A DNA stretch of 64,000 bases, taken from assembly GCA_027559495.1 (NCBI GenBank), contig JAMXSV010000017.1, positions 1,550,001 through 1,614,000 of the forward strand, in the 5' to 3' direction. A program made the translations under genes and the position numbers. Under the pieces are notes generated by a model that did no database searches, had not been told where the DNA came from, and saw nothing but the letters and a program-made list of their open reading frames with translations. Of the stretch, positions 54,780 through 64,000 are shown in pieces. This stretch comes from Aurifilum marmelostoma. Lineage: Eukaryota; Ascomycota; Sordariomycetes; Diaporthales; Cryphonectriaceae. The first letter of the stretch is position 1, and every line of letters begins with the position of its first letter.

Positions 54780-55783
54780 GCTGACTAGGGTTGCTGAGCT
54801 GAGCTGTAATAGTAGCTTGTGCTTTTATCAATATATGAAGTCTCTCAAGGCCGACTACAAGGCACTTCTTGGGCCGATTCACAGCAAAAGTTTGCCCGAG
54901 ATACAGTACATAAGTGATCGACTGAAGTGCGCAGGACGAAAAAAGAAGAAAAAAGGTGACGCACCACCGGACTTCAATGCCAACTGCTCTCAATTTATAT
55001 CATCAATCACTTTTTCCTGTCTCTCTTTCTCTCTTTTCCTCTCTATTCTTGAATATCCTCATGTGGCAATGATCTGAGGTGCGCACTAATCAGTGAGGGG
55101 TGTGCCCGCCCTCCATCACGCAATGGTGGAGAGGGGGATTCGCAACCCGCTTATTTATCTCCAATCATCCTTGGGATTACTTGTATTTTCGCGAGGAGAA
55201 TAGGTACCCCCCGCTCCCAACTCTCGGATGTCGGGAGGAGAGAAGGGGGAAAGGTAGACGCACAATCACTTTTGCTGCGGCTTGTCGGGTGTCGTGGGTG
55301 TTGCTTCTCTTGGAAGGTCTGGTTCTGCCCAACTGCTATCAGCCATTGACTACGCATCCAGGGACTTTTGAATCGTCCACACATACCCAACCGTCACATC
55401 TCTCTCTCTCTCTCTCTCCGCTTTCCCTAACCTTTCAAGGATCGAAATCCTACCGGATCATGATAATCTGCCCAAGTCAGTCCCATTCCTAAGGCAGTAA
55501 CTAAGTAGTGATAGCGACATGATTGACCGCTGGCGATGGCGACAAGATAGAGACAGCGTGCAGAGAAACGTACAATTTCTTTCAGGAAGAGTGCCTCGGC
55601 GAGACTTTTCTACCAATACCTAGACCAGCAGCTCCAGCATTTTTGCCTTCCCCAGCATACCTTGCTGGCCCTTCGCCGACTAAACTCCTCTAATACCTAT
55701 CCCGTACTCGATCATACTTCAGAGTCCACAGAGACGTGTTGCCGCTTTGACGCTCAGACTACCACCACAGTGTCATGCACTAT
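54780..55783. other. Intergenic region, TauD to COPI gene
   Basis: About 1 kb, promoter of the TauD-like gene (-) and 3' flank of the coatomer gene. Contains a CT-rich tract near 55400-55419. No gene supported. Confidence 0.5.
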
Positions 55784-58700
55784 TTACTCCTCGTCCTCAG
55801 CCTCATCCTCCACGTGCTCTTCTCCATCTTCAGCTTCCCCTTCCTCCTCGGCAGCACCATTCTCAGCCGCAGCAGGCTCGGCATCCGGCACCTCGACATC
55901 CGCGTCGCCACCCACAGTGACGCCCTCCTTCTCTAGCCTCAGCCACTCGTCCCACTCGGGGAACAGATCCTCCTCGCCTTCTGCGCCGGGTAGGCCAATC
56001 ATCTTGGCTACACGGCCCTTCTTGTTCTTCTCGAGCGACTCCTTCCACTGCTTGACAACCTCGACTGTCGAGCTGGGCTTATACGTCTGAGAAAATAACA
56101 CAGCCTCGGCCAAGCGACCTGTCTTGGTAAGTGTCTCCACGCAGCCGTCCACGTCGCCCAGGAGCCACTTGCTCGAGAACGCAATGTTGTGAACTCCAGC
56201 CTCCTCAGCCTTGGCCGCCAGGCTGGCCAGACCTTCTCGATCAGCTGTAGACGAATACACAAGGAGGAGTGAGCCGAGGTCGTTGGCATGTGTGAAGCAC
56301 TCGGCGGCGAGACTGACGTCCCAAGCTGCCAGAGCGGTATCGCCGACTAGATGATGCTGTCAATAGATGCTCATTGGGGGGGGGGGGGGATAAAATAGCG
56401 CAAGAGATATATAGCCACTCACCAGTCTTCCATCGGTGCTCAACATTTGCCTCTTTTGCAAGCTCCAGAGCGATATCCAGACGGTTCAGCGCAAGAGCAA
56501 GTTCGAACTTGTGCTCTGGGTCCGTGGCAACTTCCAGGGCGAGCTCCTTGTGACCTTGTCCGTCCAGGAAGCGAGCAACCTTGTTGAGCTCGCCCTCGGG
56601 GATCGAAGGGAGCAGCTCCGAGGCCGCGTCGAGCTCCTCCCGGAGCACGAGGGTCTGGTACTCGAGGACTGGGAGGGAGAGCGCAAAGGACGTAACAGAC
56701 ACATCCTTATCGCTGAGGTAAATCCGGGAGTCACGCTGGATATACCCGAGAATGTACATAGGCTGGTCGAAGTGGGAGACGGTATATGTCTGGTCGCCGA
56801 CAAGGTAGTTCAGGCGGTTGGTGGAGTTGGTGTATAAGAAGCAGTCACCAACCCACTCGCCGGTCCTCACCCCCTCGCTGATGTCGGTAATGACCTCAAA
56901 AGCTGCCTCGACGCCGTCGTCATCAACCTGTCCAGCCTGGACACCTTCCTGATAGGCTTCGCGGCTGAAGCGGAGAATATAGCACTGTCCTTTGTGTTAG
57001 CGAGCAAAGCAACCTCCACCCACATGTCACTATCCCATCACGACTTACTGTGTCGTCGCAAGCCAGAGCAACGAGCTCACCACTCTCGCTCCAGTAGACC
57101 TGCCGGGGCTCAACCTCAATGCGTCTCACCAGGCCGCCGGTGGCCCAGTCAAAGAAGCTGATGCCCCCCCTGACCCTTCACGCCGAGCAGAACGCCGCCA
57201 GCCAGGCCGTCCGCCTGGAATCCGACGTCCAGGCCGCCCTGCTTCTCGACGAAGTTCTTGTACACCTTGACGCTCGTCGCAGATTCCCGGATGGCGAAAT
57301 CGTTCGAATTCTCTTTCGAGGCCCAGACAAAGTCCAAAGCAGAACCGAACTGCTTGTTGCGCCATGCCAGGGCAGTGTAGACGATGAACTCGCCATCGCC
57401 ACATACTGCCACGAATCGACCATTTGCTGAATGTGAGAGCGTGGATGGGTAGACCTCGCAGCTGCCAAGGTCCTTAGTGGTCAGGTGGATGGGTGTGTTG
57501 TCCTTGGTCGCCTCGCCTCCCTTGATGATGGCCGACACAACCTCATTGTGTTTGGCCCAGATAAGCTTGCCGGATCCATCCATAGACACCGCAGGCTCCT
57601 CGCGACCCAGTTTGACAACCACGGATCCCTCATCATATCCGACCGCAATCCCTTGCTTGCCCTTTTGGTAGCTCACACACCAAGCACGCTCGAGGCCGTA
57701 GTTGAGACTCTGCTCGAAGCGGTAGGTGGATGCGTGCCATATCCTCAGGGTGCCGTCTTCTGATCCTGAGATGATGACAGGGAGTTCGGGGTGGTAGCAA
57801 GCAAAGCTCACGTTGTTAGTGTGGCCTTCGAGGGTGGCGATCAGGGACTTGGTGGTGTAGTCCCAGATCTTGACTGTGCGGTCATCACTCGTCCTGCGAG
57901 AAGTCAGCCTCGTCCATGCCATGTATAACAAAGGTAGCCAAGAATTTGGAGAGCAGCTCACGTCAACAGGTATGGCTTGTCGGAGTGTGGATAGTAGTCA
58001 ACGTAGTTGACGCCCTTCTGCTCGTGTGCTTCGAGCGTGAAATTTGCTGTGGAGGACCCGAGCGACCAGATCTTGACCGTCCTGTCCAGACAAGCGGATG
58101 CGAATGTGTTGGTATCTTTTGGGTTGATTGCTAGGAACATGACCTGTCCGTCCAGTCAGCACACGGAGTCACAGTCGTCGAGAAATCACCGAGACGAGTA
58201 ATCCATGGGATCCCGCCACCATCTTTGGTACTGCTCCCTTCCCGCGCCCTATACGGCAACCAAGAGAGTACCTACATAGTGCGAGTGTCCCTCAAAAGTC
58301 TGCTGGCACTTCCATCCCATCTCCCAGTTCCACAGCTTGATTGTCATGTCGTCACTGGCCGTCAACACGAAAGGCTGCGTTGGGTGGACACAAATCGCTC
58401 GGATGTAGTCGGGGTGCGCCTCGAAGCTTGCGACCTTCTCTGATGTGTTGTAGTTGTGGACCCGGAGCTGGCTGCATTATCGCGAATCCATGTTAGCATC
58501 TTGTTCCGCTCTCCGATTCTACTGCCCTCTCGTGCTTCCATGCAATCCTCCGGTGTTTATGTATGGACAGGCCAACAGCTTCCGCCCAGTGGCACTCACA
58601 AGTCATCACTGCCGCAGACTATCCAGTTCTTCCTCGCGATGAAGCGACCCGCCCGCACGGGCACGTCCGTCAGTTCAAACGACTTGACGGTGGTCTGTGT

Positions 58701-59167
58701 CTCGTAGCTCCATATGTAGACATGGCCGCTGTAGAGAGTGGTGAGGATCCATGGCTGTTGCCGCAGCGACATGTCAGCTTCCCAAGCCAAGCTCAAGTTT
58801 TGTCCTGTATTGTCCAATGCGCAGGTCGGGAAGAGGAATATTCGGTGCGTACCTCGGTCGGGTGGAAATCGATGCCCTTTACACGCTCGCTCCGGGCACT
58901 TTGCAGGTGTCAGTTTTTCAATAACCCCTCCGTTTCCGTCGAGCGATCACGCTCGAAGCATTGCGGTGTGTACGTACAAGAGCTGCCTCTGTTCGGTGAG
59001 CGGTATCCTGTTAGCATTCATCTTCTTCCGAATGTCTTTCTGAGGGATATGGGAGGGCAAATAACGGCAGGAGAGGTTGGCAGGCAGGTCCCGCGCCAAA
59101 ACACTCCCTTGCAGCAGAGATGCTGCCGCAGCAAAGGTCCAAGGCGTACCTTCACATCCAACTTCAT
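55784..59167 (-). CDS. SEC27: Coatomer subunit beta-prime (COPI), with one-base frameshift
   Basis: Nine exons on the - strand: 59167-59150, 58988-58978 (11 nt), 58898-58853, 58754-58600, 58471-58276, 58143-57962, 57893-57049, 56984-56423, 56346-55784. Junctions give MKLDVK-RQLFARSERVKGIDFHPTE, the classic beta-prime-COP start. WD40 repeats follow (GHTNNVSFACYHPELP, IISGSEDGTLRIWH), then the alpha-solenoid (FLDGQGHKELALEVATDPEH). The acidic tail EDGEEHVEDEAEDEE ends the protein. Reading is continuous only if one G is removed from a run of seven (57164-57170): with it the frame gives GGHQLL-stop, without it GQGGISFFDWATGG, and all nine exons then close in phase as 858 aa. Beta-prime-COP is part of the B-type COPI subcomplex that binds KKXX cargo at the Golgi. 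The gene is essential in yeast, so a sequencing or assembly error is the likely cause. Confidence 0.88.
56378..56390. repeat. Poly(G) tract in intron
   Basis: About twelve or thirteen G on the + strand inside the last intron of the coatomer gene (56347-56422). Confidence 0.85.
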
Positions 59168-60135
59168 CTTCAATGACTGCGTCTTTGTGAGTCAGACTGG
59201 GCAGGAAGAACCAAGCGCTCAAGGTACCGGTAGCGGGGCGTGGTATGTCTGTCGATTGCGCTGACAGAGAGCTGGCCCCTTCTTCACCAGTCGAGGACTC
59301 GAACCCAATACCCACAAGAGACAGGTATGATTGTGTGTATAGGGAGAGATTAGGAGACCGAGGAAAGACGGGACACCGGATTGTGGTGCAAATGTGGTCT
59401 TCTGGGGTGGGTATTGTTTACTGCAATCGTCTTGATGGGTGGGATTGTGCTGCCACGTCTTGGTAATGTGTTAGTGTCCCCTGGAGCTATGCATCCAACT
59501 GAGATGTGGTCTCTGCCGGGATGCTAGTAGCTTGTTCAGCCTCGGAGCAAAATGTGGCCTCAGGCACAACATGCGCCACAGCTGCACAGGCCACACCTCG
59601 CCCTTGAGCCAATGAGAGCCACCATATGACAGAAAACTGGGACCCTCTAGCCACCTTTCCGATACAGGTGCATCTCGCAATGTACATCACCCTCCAAATG
59701 TAGGCTGAAGCCACCGCAAATTTCCGTTCTCCTCCTGAATTATATTGGGACAGGCCTGAAAAGGTCATTGCATAGGAAAGAATGGTAGGCCGCAGCAACA
59801 AATCAGGCTGTCATCAAGCAATCCGTCCTTCTCTGTTGCGGAACGCAGCACATTTTCATCACGTCACAATCACGAAAAGCAGTGAGAATCAGGCAGTTTC
59901 CTCAAGTTGGTTTCTCAAATTGGCTATCTTGCCACTATGTCTGCTTCTTATCATTCCCTAGGCCATGCCTAGTCACAAGCATAAAAAACCGTCAAAAAAA
60001 AGGGTATGCATTTCATGATTCCATCCGTTCCCAAACACCTTGCCGGTTTCCCTAATTTGCAGCTCAAAACGCCGATGCATCATCCATTCATCAAAATTGG
60101 AAAGACAATAAACGTGATCGTCTCCTGCAAGGATC
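59168..60135. other. Intergenic region between COPI and mannitol genes
   Basis: About 970 bp, promoter of the coatomer gene and 3' flank of the mannitol gene. No gene is supported; ORFs here are antisense or short. Confidence 0.5.
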
Positions 60136-61323
60136 TTAGTCCTCGGCGTCGGCCTGCACCTTCTTCACGATGTCGACCATCATGGGGTACAACTTCTCCG
60201 ACTTCTGCAGGCCGCAGACTTGGGAAACGATCTCGTCGGGGCTCTGGGTAGCCATGAGCTGGGCAAGCTCCTTGGACTCGTCATCACCCTCGACATTCTG
60301 GAAGCGGAAGGCCATCTCGGCAGCGTCGAGGAGACCGCTGCAGTCCTCACCCATCTCGGCGAGGTGAGCAGCAGGGCCGATGAAACGCTCCTTGCGGCCG
60401 AGCTTGCGCAGAGGGGCACGGCCGACACGCTCGACGGCGTCCTCGAGGTGAGGGTTGCCAATGCGGGAGATGATCTTCTTGACGTAGGCAGCCTGCTCCT
60501 CCTCGGTGGTCTCGTGCTTGGAGGTGATCAGGGTAGAGGTGTTGTCCAGGGCCTTCTTGACCTCGGCCATGATGTCCTTGTCTTGCAGAGCGTCGTAGAC
60601 GGTGCGCTTCTTGCGGTTGTAGCCGTGGTAAGCGGCGGTGGCGTGGCCGGTGTTGACGGTGTACAGCTTGCGCTCGATGTAGGGCTCGAGGTGGTCGACC
60701 CAGTTGATGCCGTCGATGGGAGGGTGCTGGCCGTCGAAGGGGAGCTGCTCCACGACCCACTCGTAGAACTTCTCGAGCTTGACGTTGAGACCCGCATCAG
60801 CCTCTTGCGCGGGAACGATACGGTCAATAGCCGAGTTGGCGTAGCGCACGCGCTGGTTGTGGACCTCGAGGAGGCTCTCGGGAGTGTTCTTGGGGTCCTT
60901 GATGTGCTCAGCAAGGGCGGTGGTGGCATTGATCATGTTCTCGCATGCGATGACAGCCAGTGGCTTCTGTTCATCAGAGCGCTTCTGGATGCCCTGAGCA
61001 ATGACAGGGGCGATGAACTTGAGGATGGTAGGGCCGACGGAGCAGGTGACAACATCAGCAGTGGCGATCTCGTTGACAAGATCATCGTGGTTGGTACGGG
61101 AGTTGATGGCACGGTAGTTGGTGATGATCTCCTCAACGGTGCCCTCGGTGCCGACCTCAATGACCTTGTATGACTCGGTGTTGTTCAGCTTGTCAACAAC
61201 CTCAGGCACAACATCAGCGAAGACAACCTCATAACCGCTGTTGTGGAGGAAACAGGCGACAAAGCCACGGCCAATGTTGCCGGCACCGAAGTGGACAGCC
61301 TTGAGGTTCTTGGTGGCAGCCAT
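60136..61323 (-). CDS. mpdA: Mannitol-1-phosphate 5-dehydrogenase
   Basis: Intronless, 395 aa, matching fungal MpdA/MpdB enzymes in length. The NAD-binding loop VHFGAGNIGRGF is at residues 9-20. The long-chain mannitol dehydrogenase signature is present, with CSVGPTILKFIAPVIAQGI and VNTGHATAAYHGYNRKKRT, where the NTGH segment contributes to the active site. It reduces fructose-6-phosphate to mannitol-1-phosphate with NADH. Mannitol is a storage and osmo/stress-protective polyol in these fungi and in host interaction. ATG at 61323 follows an A-rich 5' leader. Codon choice is strongly biased, as expected for a highly expressed gene, so the opposite strand also stays open. A TGACGTCG element lies about 400 bp upstream. 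Confidence 0.96.
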   Translation of the reverse strand: MAATKNLKAVHFGAGNIGRGFVACFLHNSGYEVVFADVVPEVVDKLNNTESYKVIEVGTEGTVEEIITNYRAINSRTNHDDLVNEIATADVVTCSVGPTILKFIAPVIAQGIQKRSDEQKPLAVIACENMINATTALAEHIKDPKNTPESLLEVHNQRVRYANSAIDRIVPAQEADAGLNVKLEKFYEWVVEQLPFDGQHPPIDGINWVDHLEPYIERKLYTVNTGHATAAYHGYNRKKRTVYDALQDKDIMAEVKKALDNTSTLITSKHETTEEEQAAYVKKIISRIGNPHLEDAVERVGRAPLRKLGRKERFIGPAAHLAEMGEDCSGLLDAAEMAFRFQNVEGDDESKELAQLMATQSPDEIVSQVCGLQKSEKLYPMMVDIVKKVQADAED

Positions 61324-61722
61324 TGTGTATGTGTGATGGGTGGCCAAATGACAAGAGTGTAGTGTTTGTTGGTGATGGTATTTGGTAGAAACGCGTCGTC
61401 AATGTGAGAGTAGTGACGACGATGTGATCAAAAGGCACAGGTCTTGAAGATGTGACTTGTGCTTTGTGAATAGAAGAAGTAGTAGTAGTAGGAAGACAAC
61501 GAGGAAGGAGTCGACGTTGTTCTGTGAAGGTGGGAGGTAGATGGGAATGGTAGGTGGTTTGGTGTGATGATGGACCAAGAAGGAAAAAGAAAGAAGTTGA
61601 GAGAGCGGAAGGGCGATGATGTTTATATGGCTTAGTAGAAGCAGGAGGGAGGCCACAGGAGGGAGGGGCTCGCGAGTGGCTGCCCTCCCTCTCCTGCCTG
61701 TGCAGGGGGGGCCCCTCGTCCC

Positions 61723-61730
61723 TGACGTCG
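61723..61730 (-). promoter_or_regulatory. CRE-like TGACGTCG element
   Basis: Matches the bZIP ATF/CREB core TGACGT(C/A). Located about 400 bp upstream of mannitol-1-phosphate dehydrogenase. Fungal Atf1/AtfA factors, downstream of the osmostress MAP kinase, use such sites; that link is inference. Confidence 0.35.
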
Positions 61731-63220
61731 CCTGGGCTGGGGTTACTTACTGTGGGCAACGAAAAGTGGGACGAGGCCTGCCGTTGTGCTCCGTAACTCC
61801 TTAACAGCCCGCACAGCCTGAGGGAGGGCAGGTGGGGTAGATGCTAACAACTGCCCACCATGACGCTGGCAGAGAGTGATAGAAGCCCTGTTCCCCCCCC
61901 CTGGACCTTCCTGGTGGGTCCTTGCAGAGGGCATGGTGGGCCTGGAAGGTTGTGACCGGCCAAATGCGCAGGCGCCCTTTGAAACGACCGCCGGTCTGGC
62001 CCAGCACAAAAAGGGCCGCCATCATCAGCCAACATACCACAGTAGTCCCGCCCGTCCCATACCACCCTCACGATAAATCCATCGCCCTCCGATTGGAGCG
62101 TGTCGATGCTGGGCGGTCTCTAGTGCGTGCTGACCATAAGAGCAAGTGGGTCTACGAGTTGAACAGTCATAGTATACAGCCTGGGCATTCGGATCTGTAG
62201 TCATCGTGAGGCCAGTTGGACGAGTTCCTGTAGCCAGTCTTACGATGGTTGTGATGGCGAGCTGTGAAAATTTACAAACGCTGATAAAATCGCTCGAAAT
62301 GCCAGGGAATCAGGTGTCTGATTCACGAGATTGACCAGTATCTACAGCCTCATCTCGGCATCTGAGGCAGAAATCGCCGAGATCTCTCCTGGAATGCTAT
62401 CTGGAATGCAGCGAGATCTGGCCAGTCACCGGGGTCCGACCGAGGTTTATCATGAGATGCGGCAAAGAGTGGGTTCTGACCTGGTGTTGACGTTCGAGAA
62501 AGAAAAACTCTTCATATATCCATCACACGAGAAACATATTGAAAGGCCGCCTGTTCGCGTGCTGGGCTATTCTGTGTACTCATATAGCGATAATCACAAT
62601 GCTCATCTGGTGGTCACCATCCTCCCAGCCGTGCCAGCCTCCTGCCTCGACCCTGCCGCCTCTAGACGGAGCCTTTTGCGAATCGGAATCAAGAAAAGGT
62701 CGATGTGCGGGCCGATCCAGAACACAAATCCGCACCATTGCGAGACCTCTGATCATTGCTCGTCTTGTCACGATGTGGGAGACAGTGCCACTGTTTGGGA
62801 TGTTCATCACAGTATGGAAGCAGCCGGATGACAACAGCCTTGCTCCACAGATTTAGTTCCCCTTGTCAGGCAGTTTGGCAGTCAATCTTGACATCAACCG
62901 CCAGCATCCGATGTACGTCACTTTCCCGATGATATCACCCGAATAATTCTTATTTTTTTGGATACTAAACATTCTTGTTCTCATCGATCAACTTAGATTC
63001 TGATCGTAGATTATTTTCCCTGGCGCCGTGTTATTCGCTTACAGCGCCTGTGTGCCGAACCACGGAAGCATCTGGGGTGAACCTGCACATTGGTTTCTAG
63101 TAATGACGTCATTGCACTTAAGGGATCCTTGGACCCTTCTCTCCTTCCTCCTCGTTTAGCATTCGTCCTTTTTTGTCCAAAGGCGGGCGCATTGTCAGAA
63201 AGTTCGGCTATGAGCCTGGA

Positions 63221-63244
63221 CCACGTCCACGTCCACGTCCACGT
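63221..63244. repeat. (CCACGT)4 tandem repeat
   Basis: Four perfect hexamers, each containing the CACGT core of E-box/bZIP-type sites. Confidence 0.85.
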
Positions 63245-64000
63245 TTGTGCCTTCCCCCACCAAGCGCCTGTTGCCATTTTCTCACTGGCGCTTTGTCCCA
63301 CACTTTCCCCAGACGAGCACCTCGATGCAGATCGCTGCCTGATGACGACAGAACCCATGGTTCTCTTTGATGATGCAGGAAGTACCCACAACTACCAGTG
63401 AAAACCCCTGAGTCATGCGTGTCCAAAGTGTCCAGCCACGCCAGCTTGGATCCGGTCACTACCAAAATGACTACTCACGACGCCCTCACATTGCCTCATC
63501 ACGCATGACCCGCGAGTTGACTCCTGAAGTGGGGCTCACGGCCTCCTTGTTGACTCGGGGTATGTGCCCACCACAAAGGCACTGGATGTCCTACAACCCC
63601 TTCGTTTCGATCTCGCGATCCTTTACCCACAGCCGTTTGTGTAACTACTATTGCCGCATCGGACGGATCTTGCAGTACCTTGAACCGTCAGCGATGGTGC
63701 GAATACCTTCAGGCAATAGGAGGTTGTGGCTTGCTGACTCCGGGATTCCTGGCCTGCTTCGGTGACCGCTGGCAATGTTTCATGTCCCCTAGCAGCATCT
63801 GCGGCATGTCGAGAAGGATCTCCAGCAACAGCTATTTCGGGGCGGTCTACCTGTCTGACCGCCGGGGGCGCCCACTCCCACTCCCCCTCCCCCCCATCTC
63901 GAGAAGCTTATCAGAGCTCTATCATGCTCAGCCCCAGCGAAGAAACAGTCACAGCGTCGCCAAGACATCGTGAACGTCCTTGTGGCTAGGTCAAGCGGTA

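Larger units (their letters stand above)
61324..64000. other. Right-hand 2.7-kb intergenic region
   Basis: Upstream of the mannitol gene. Holds a TGACGTCG site, a CCACGT tandem repeat (63221-63244) and short ORFs without recognisable domains. A leader-like stretch before 63924 could mark the first exon of a gene beyond the edge. Confidence 0.45.

Noticed and set aside
59281..59320. tRNA-like T arm GGGTTCGAGTCC (- strand)
   Set aside because: No matching acceptor, D or anticodon arms can be found around it; the stem itself mispairs.
60220..61173. 317-codon open frame antisense to mannitol-1-phosphate dehydrogenase
   Set aside because: Low-complexity Leu/Val/Asp/Gly product, a mirror of the biased codons of the real gene.
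62331..62831. 166-codon ORF upstream region of the mannitol gene
   Set aside because: No motif, poor composition and overlapping frames; probably chance.
63924..63989. Possible first exon MLSPSEETVTASPR at the right edge
   Set aside because: Only 21 codons before a stop, and the donor is uncertain; the rest would lie outside the window.
1..64000. Transposable elements, RIP-mutated repeats and CRISPR arrays
   Set aside because: No transposase, reverse transcriptase, long repeat or spacer array is visible; only microsatellites and short tandem repeats occur.

Overview
This window is nuclear DNA of a filamentous ascomycete, most likely a Sordariomycete-type Pezizomycotina. The genes carry short GT-AG introns (about 50-120 nt) with fungal donors such as GTAAGT and GTACGT. 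The repertoire is typical of moulds: a Pth11-like rhodopsin-family receptor, mannitol-1-phosphate dehydrogenase, GH92 mannosidase, a Jen1-type carboxylate transporter and secreted DPBB-like and pepsin-like proteins. There is also an intron-containing tRNA gene. Coding DNA is GC-rich, intergenic DNA is AT-richer and full of microsatellites, and I see no transposon, RIP-degraded repeat or CRISPR. Exon-intron structures were worked out by hand from reading-frame continuity and family conservation. Every structure closes in phase except two genes that each contain one surplus base.

Layout. 0-4 kb: O-methyltransferase (-) and Pth11-like membrane protein (+), divergent. 5-10 kb: secreted DPBB-like protein (-), SDR oxidoreductase (+), pepsin-like protease (-). 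11-14 kb: AlkB-like dioxygenase (+), a doubtful small ORF, a secreted Ala/Gln-rich protein (+). 14.6-20 kb: ATRIP/Rad26-like checkpoint protein (-), a conserved type I membrane protein with a frameshift (+), EXPERA/TMEM97-like protein (-). 21-28 kb: EthD-domain protein (+), an acidic-tailed conserved protein (-), a Gly/His-rich protein (-), DUF726 hydrolase (+). 30-34 kb: Jen1-like transporter (+) convergent with a second MFS transporter (-). 36.8-47 kb: phosphatidylserine decarboxylase (+), single-pass membrane protein (+), PARG-like macrodomain protein (-), GH92 mannosidase (+), then tRNA-Pro(CGG) (-). 50-61 kb: Dal5-type MFS transporter (+), 3-hydroxyacyl-CoA dehydratase (+), TauD-like dioxygenase (-), coatomer beta-prime (-), mannitol-1-phosphate 5-dehydrogenase (-). 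The last 2.7 kb holds no convincing gene.

The genes do not form one pathway. Housekeeping functions (checkpoint, COPI, very-long-chain fatty acid elongation, alkylation-type dioxygenase) are mixed with nutrient uptake and environment-facing proteins. The most notable points are: two independent single-base frameshifts (one in a G7 run of the normally essential COPI gene, one in a C-rich stretch); an 11-nt microexon in that COPI gene; a tRNA-Pro with a 46-nt intron; an unusually long Ser/Thr-rich extracellular loop in one MFS transporter; and four GGGTTAGG octamers, each 90-245 bp upstream of a start codon. I found no clear evidence for a wholly new multi-gene system.
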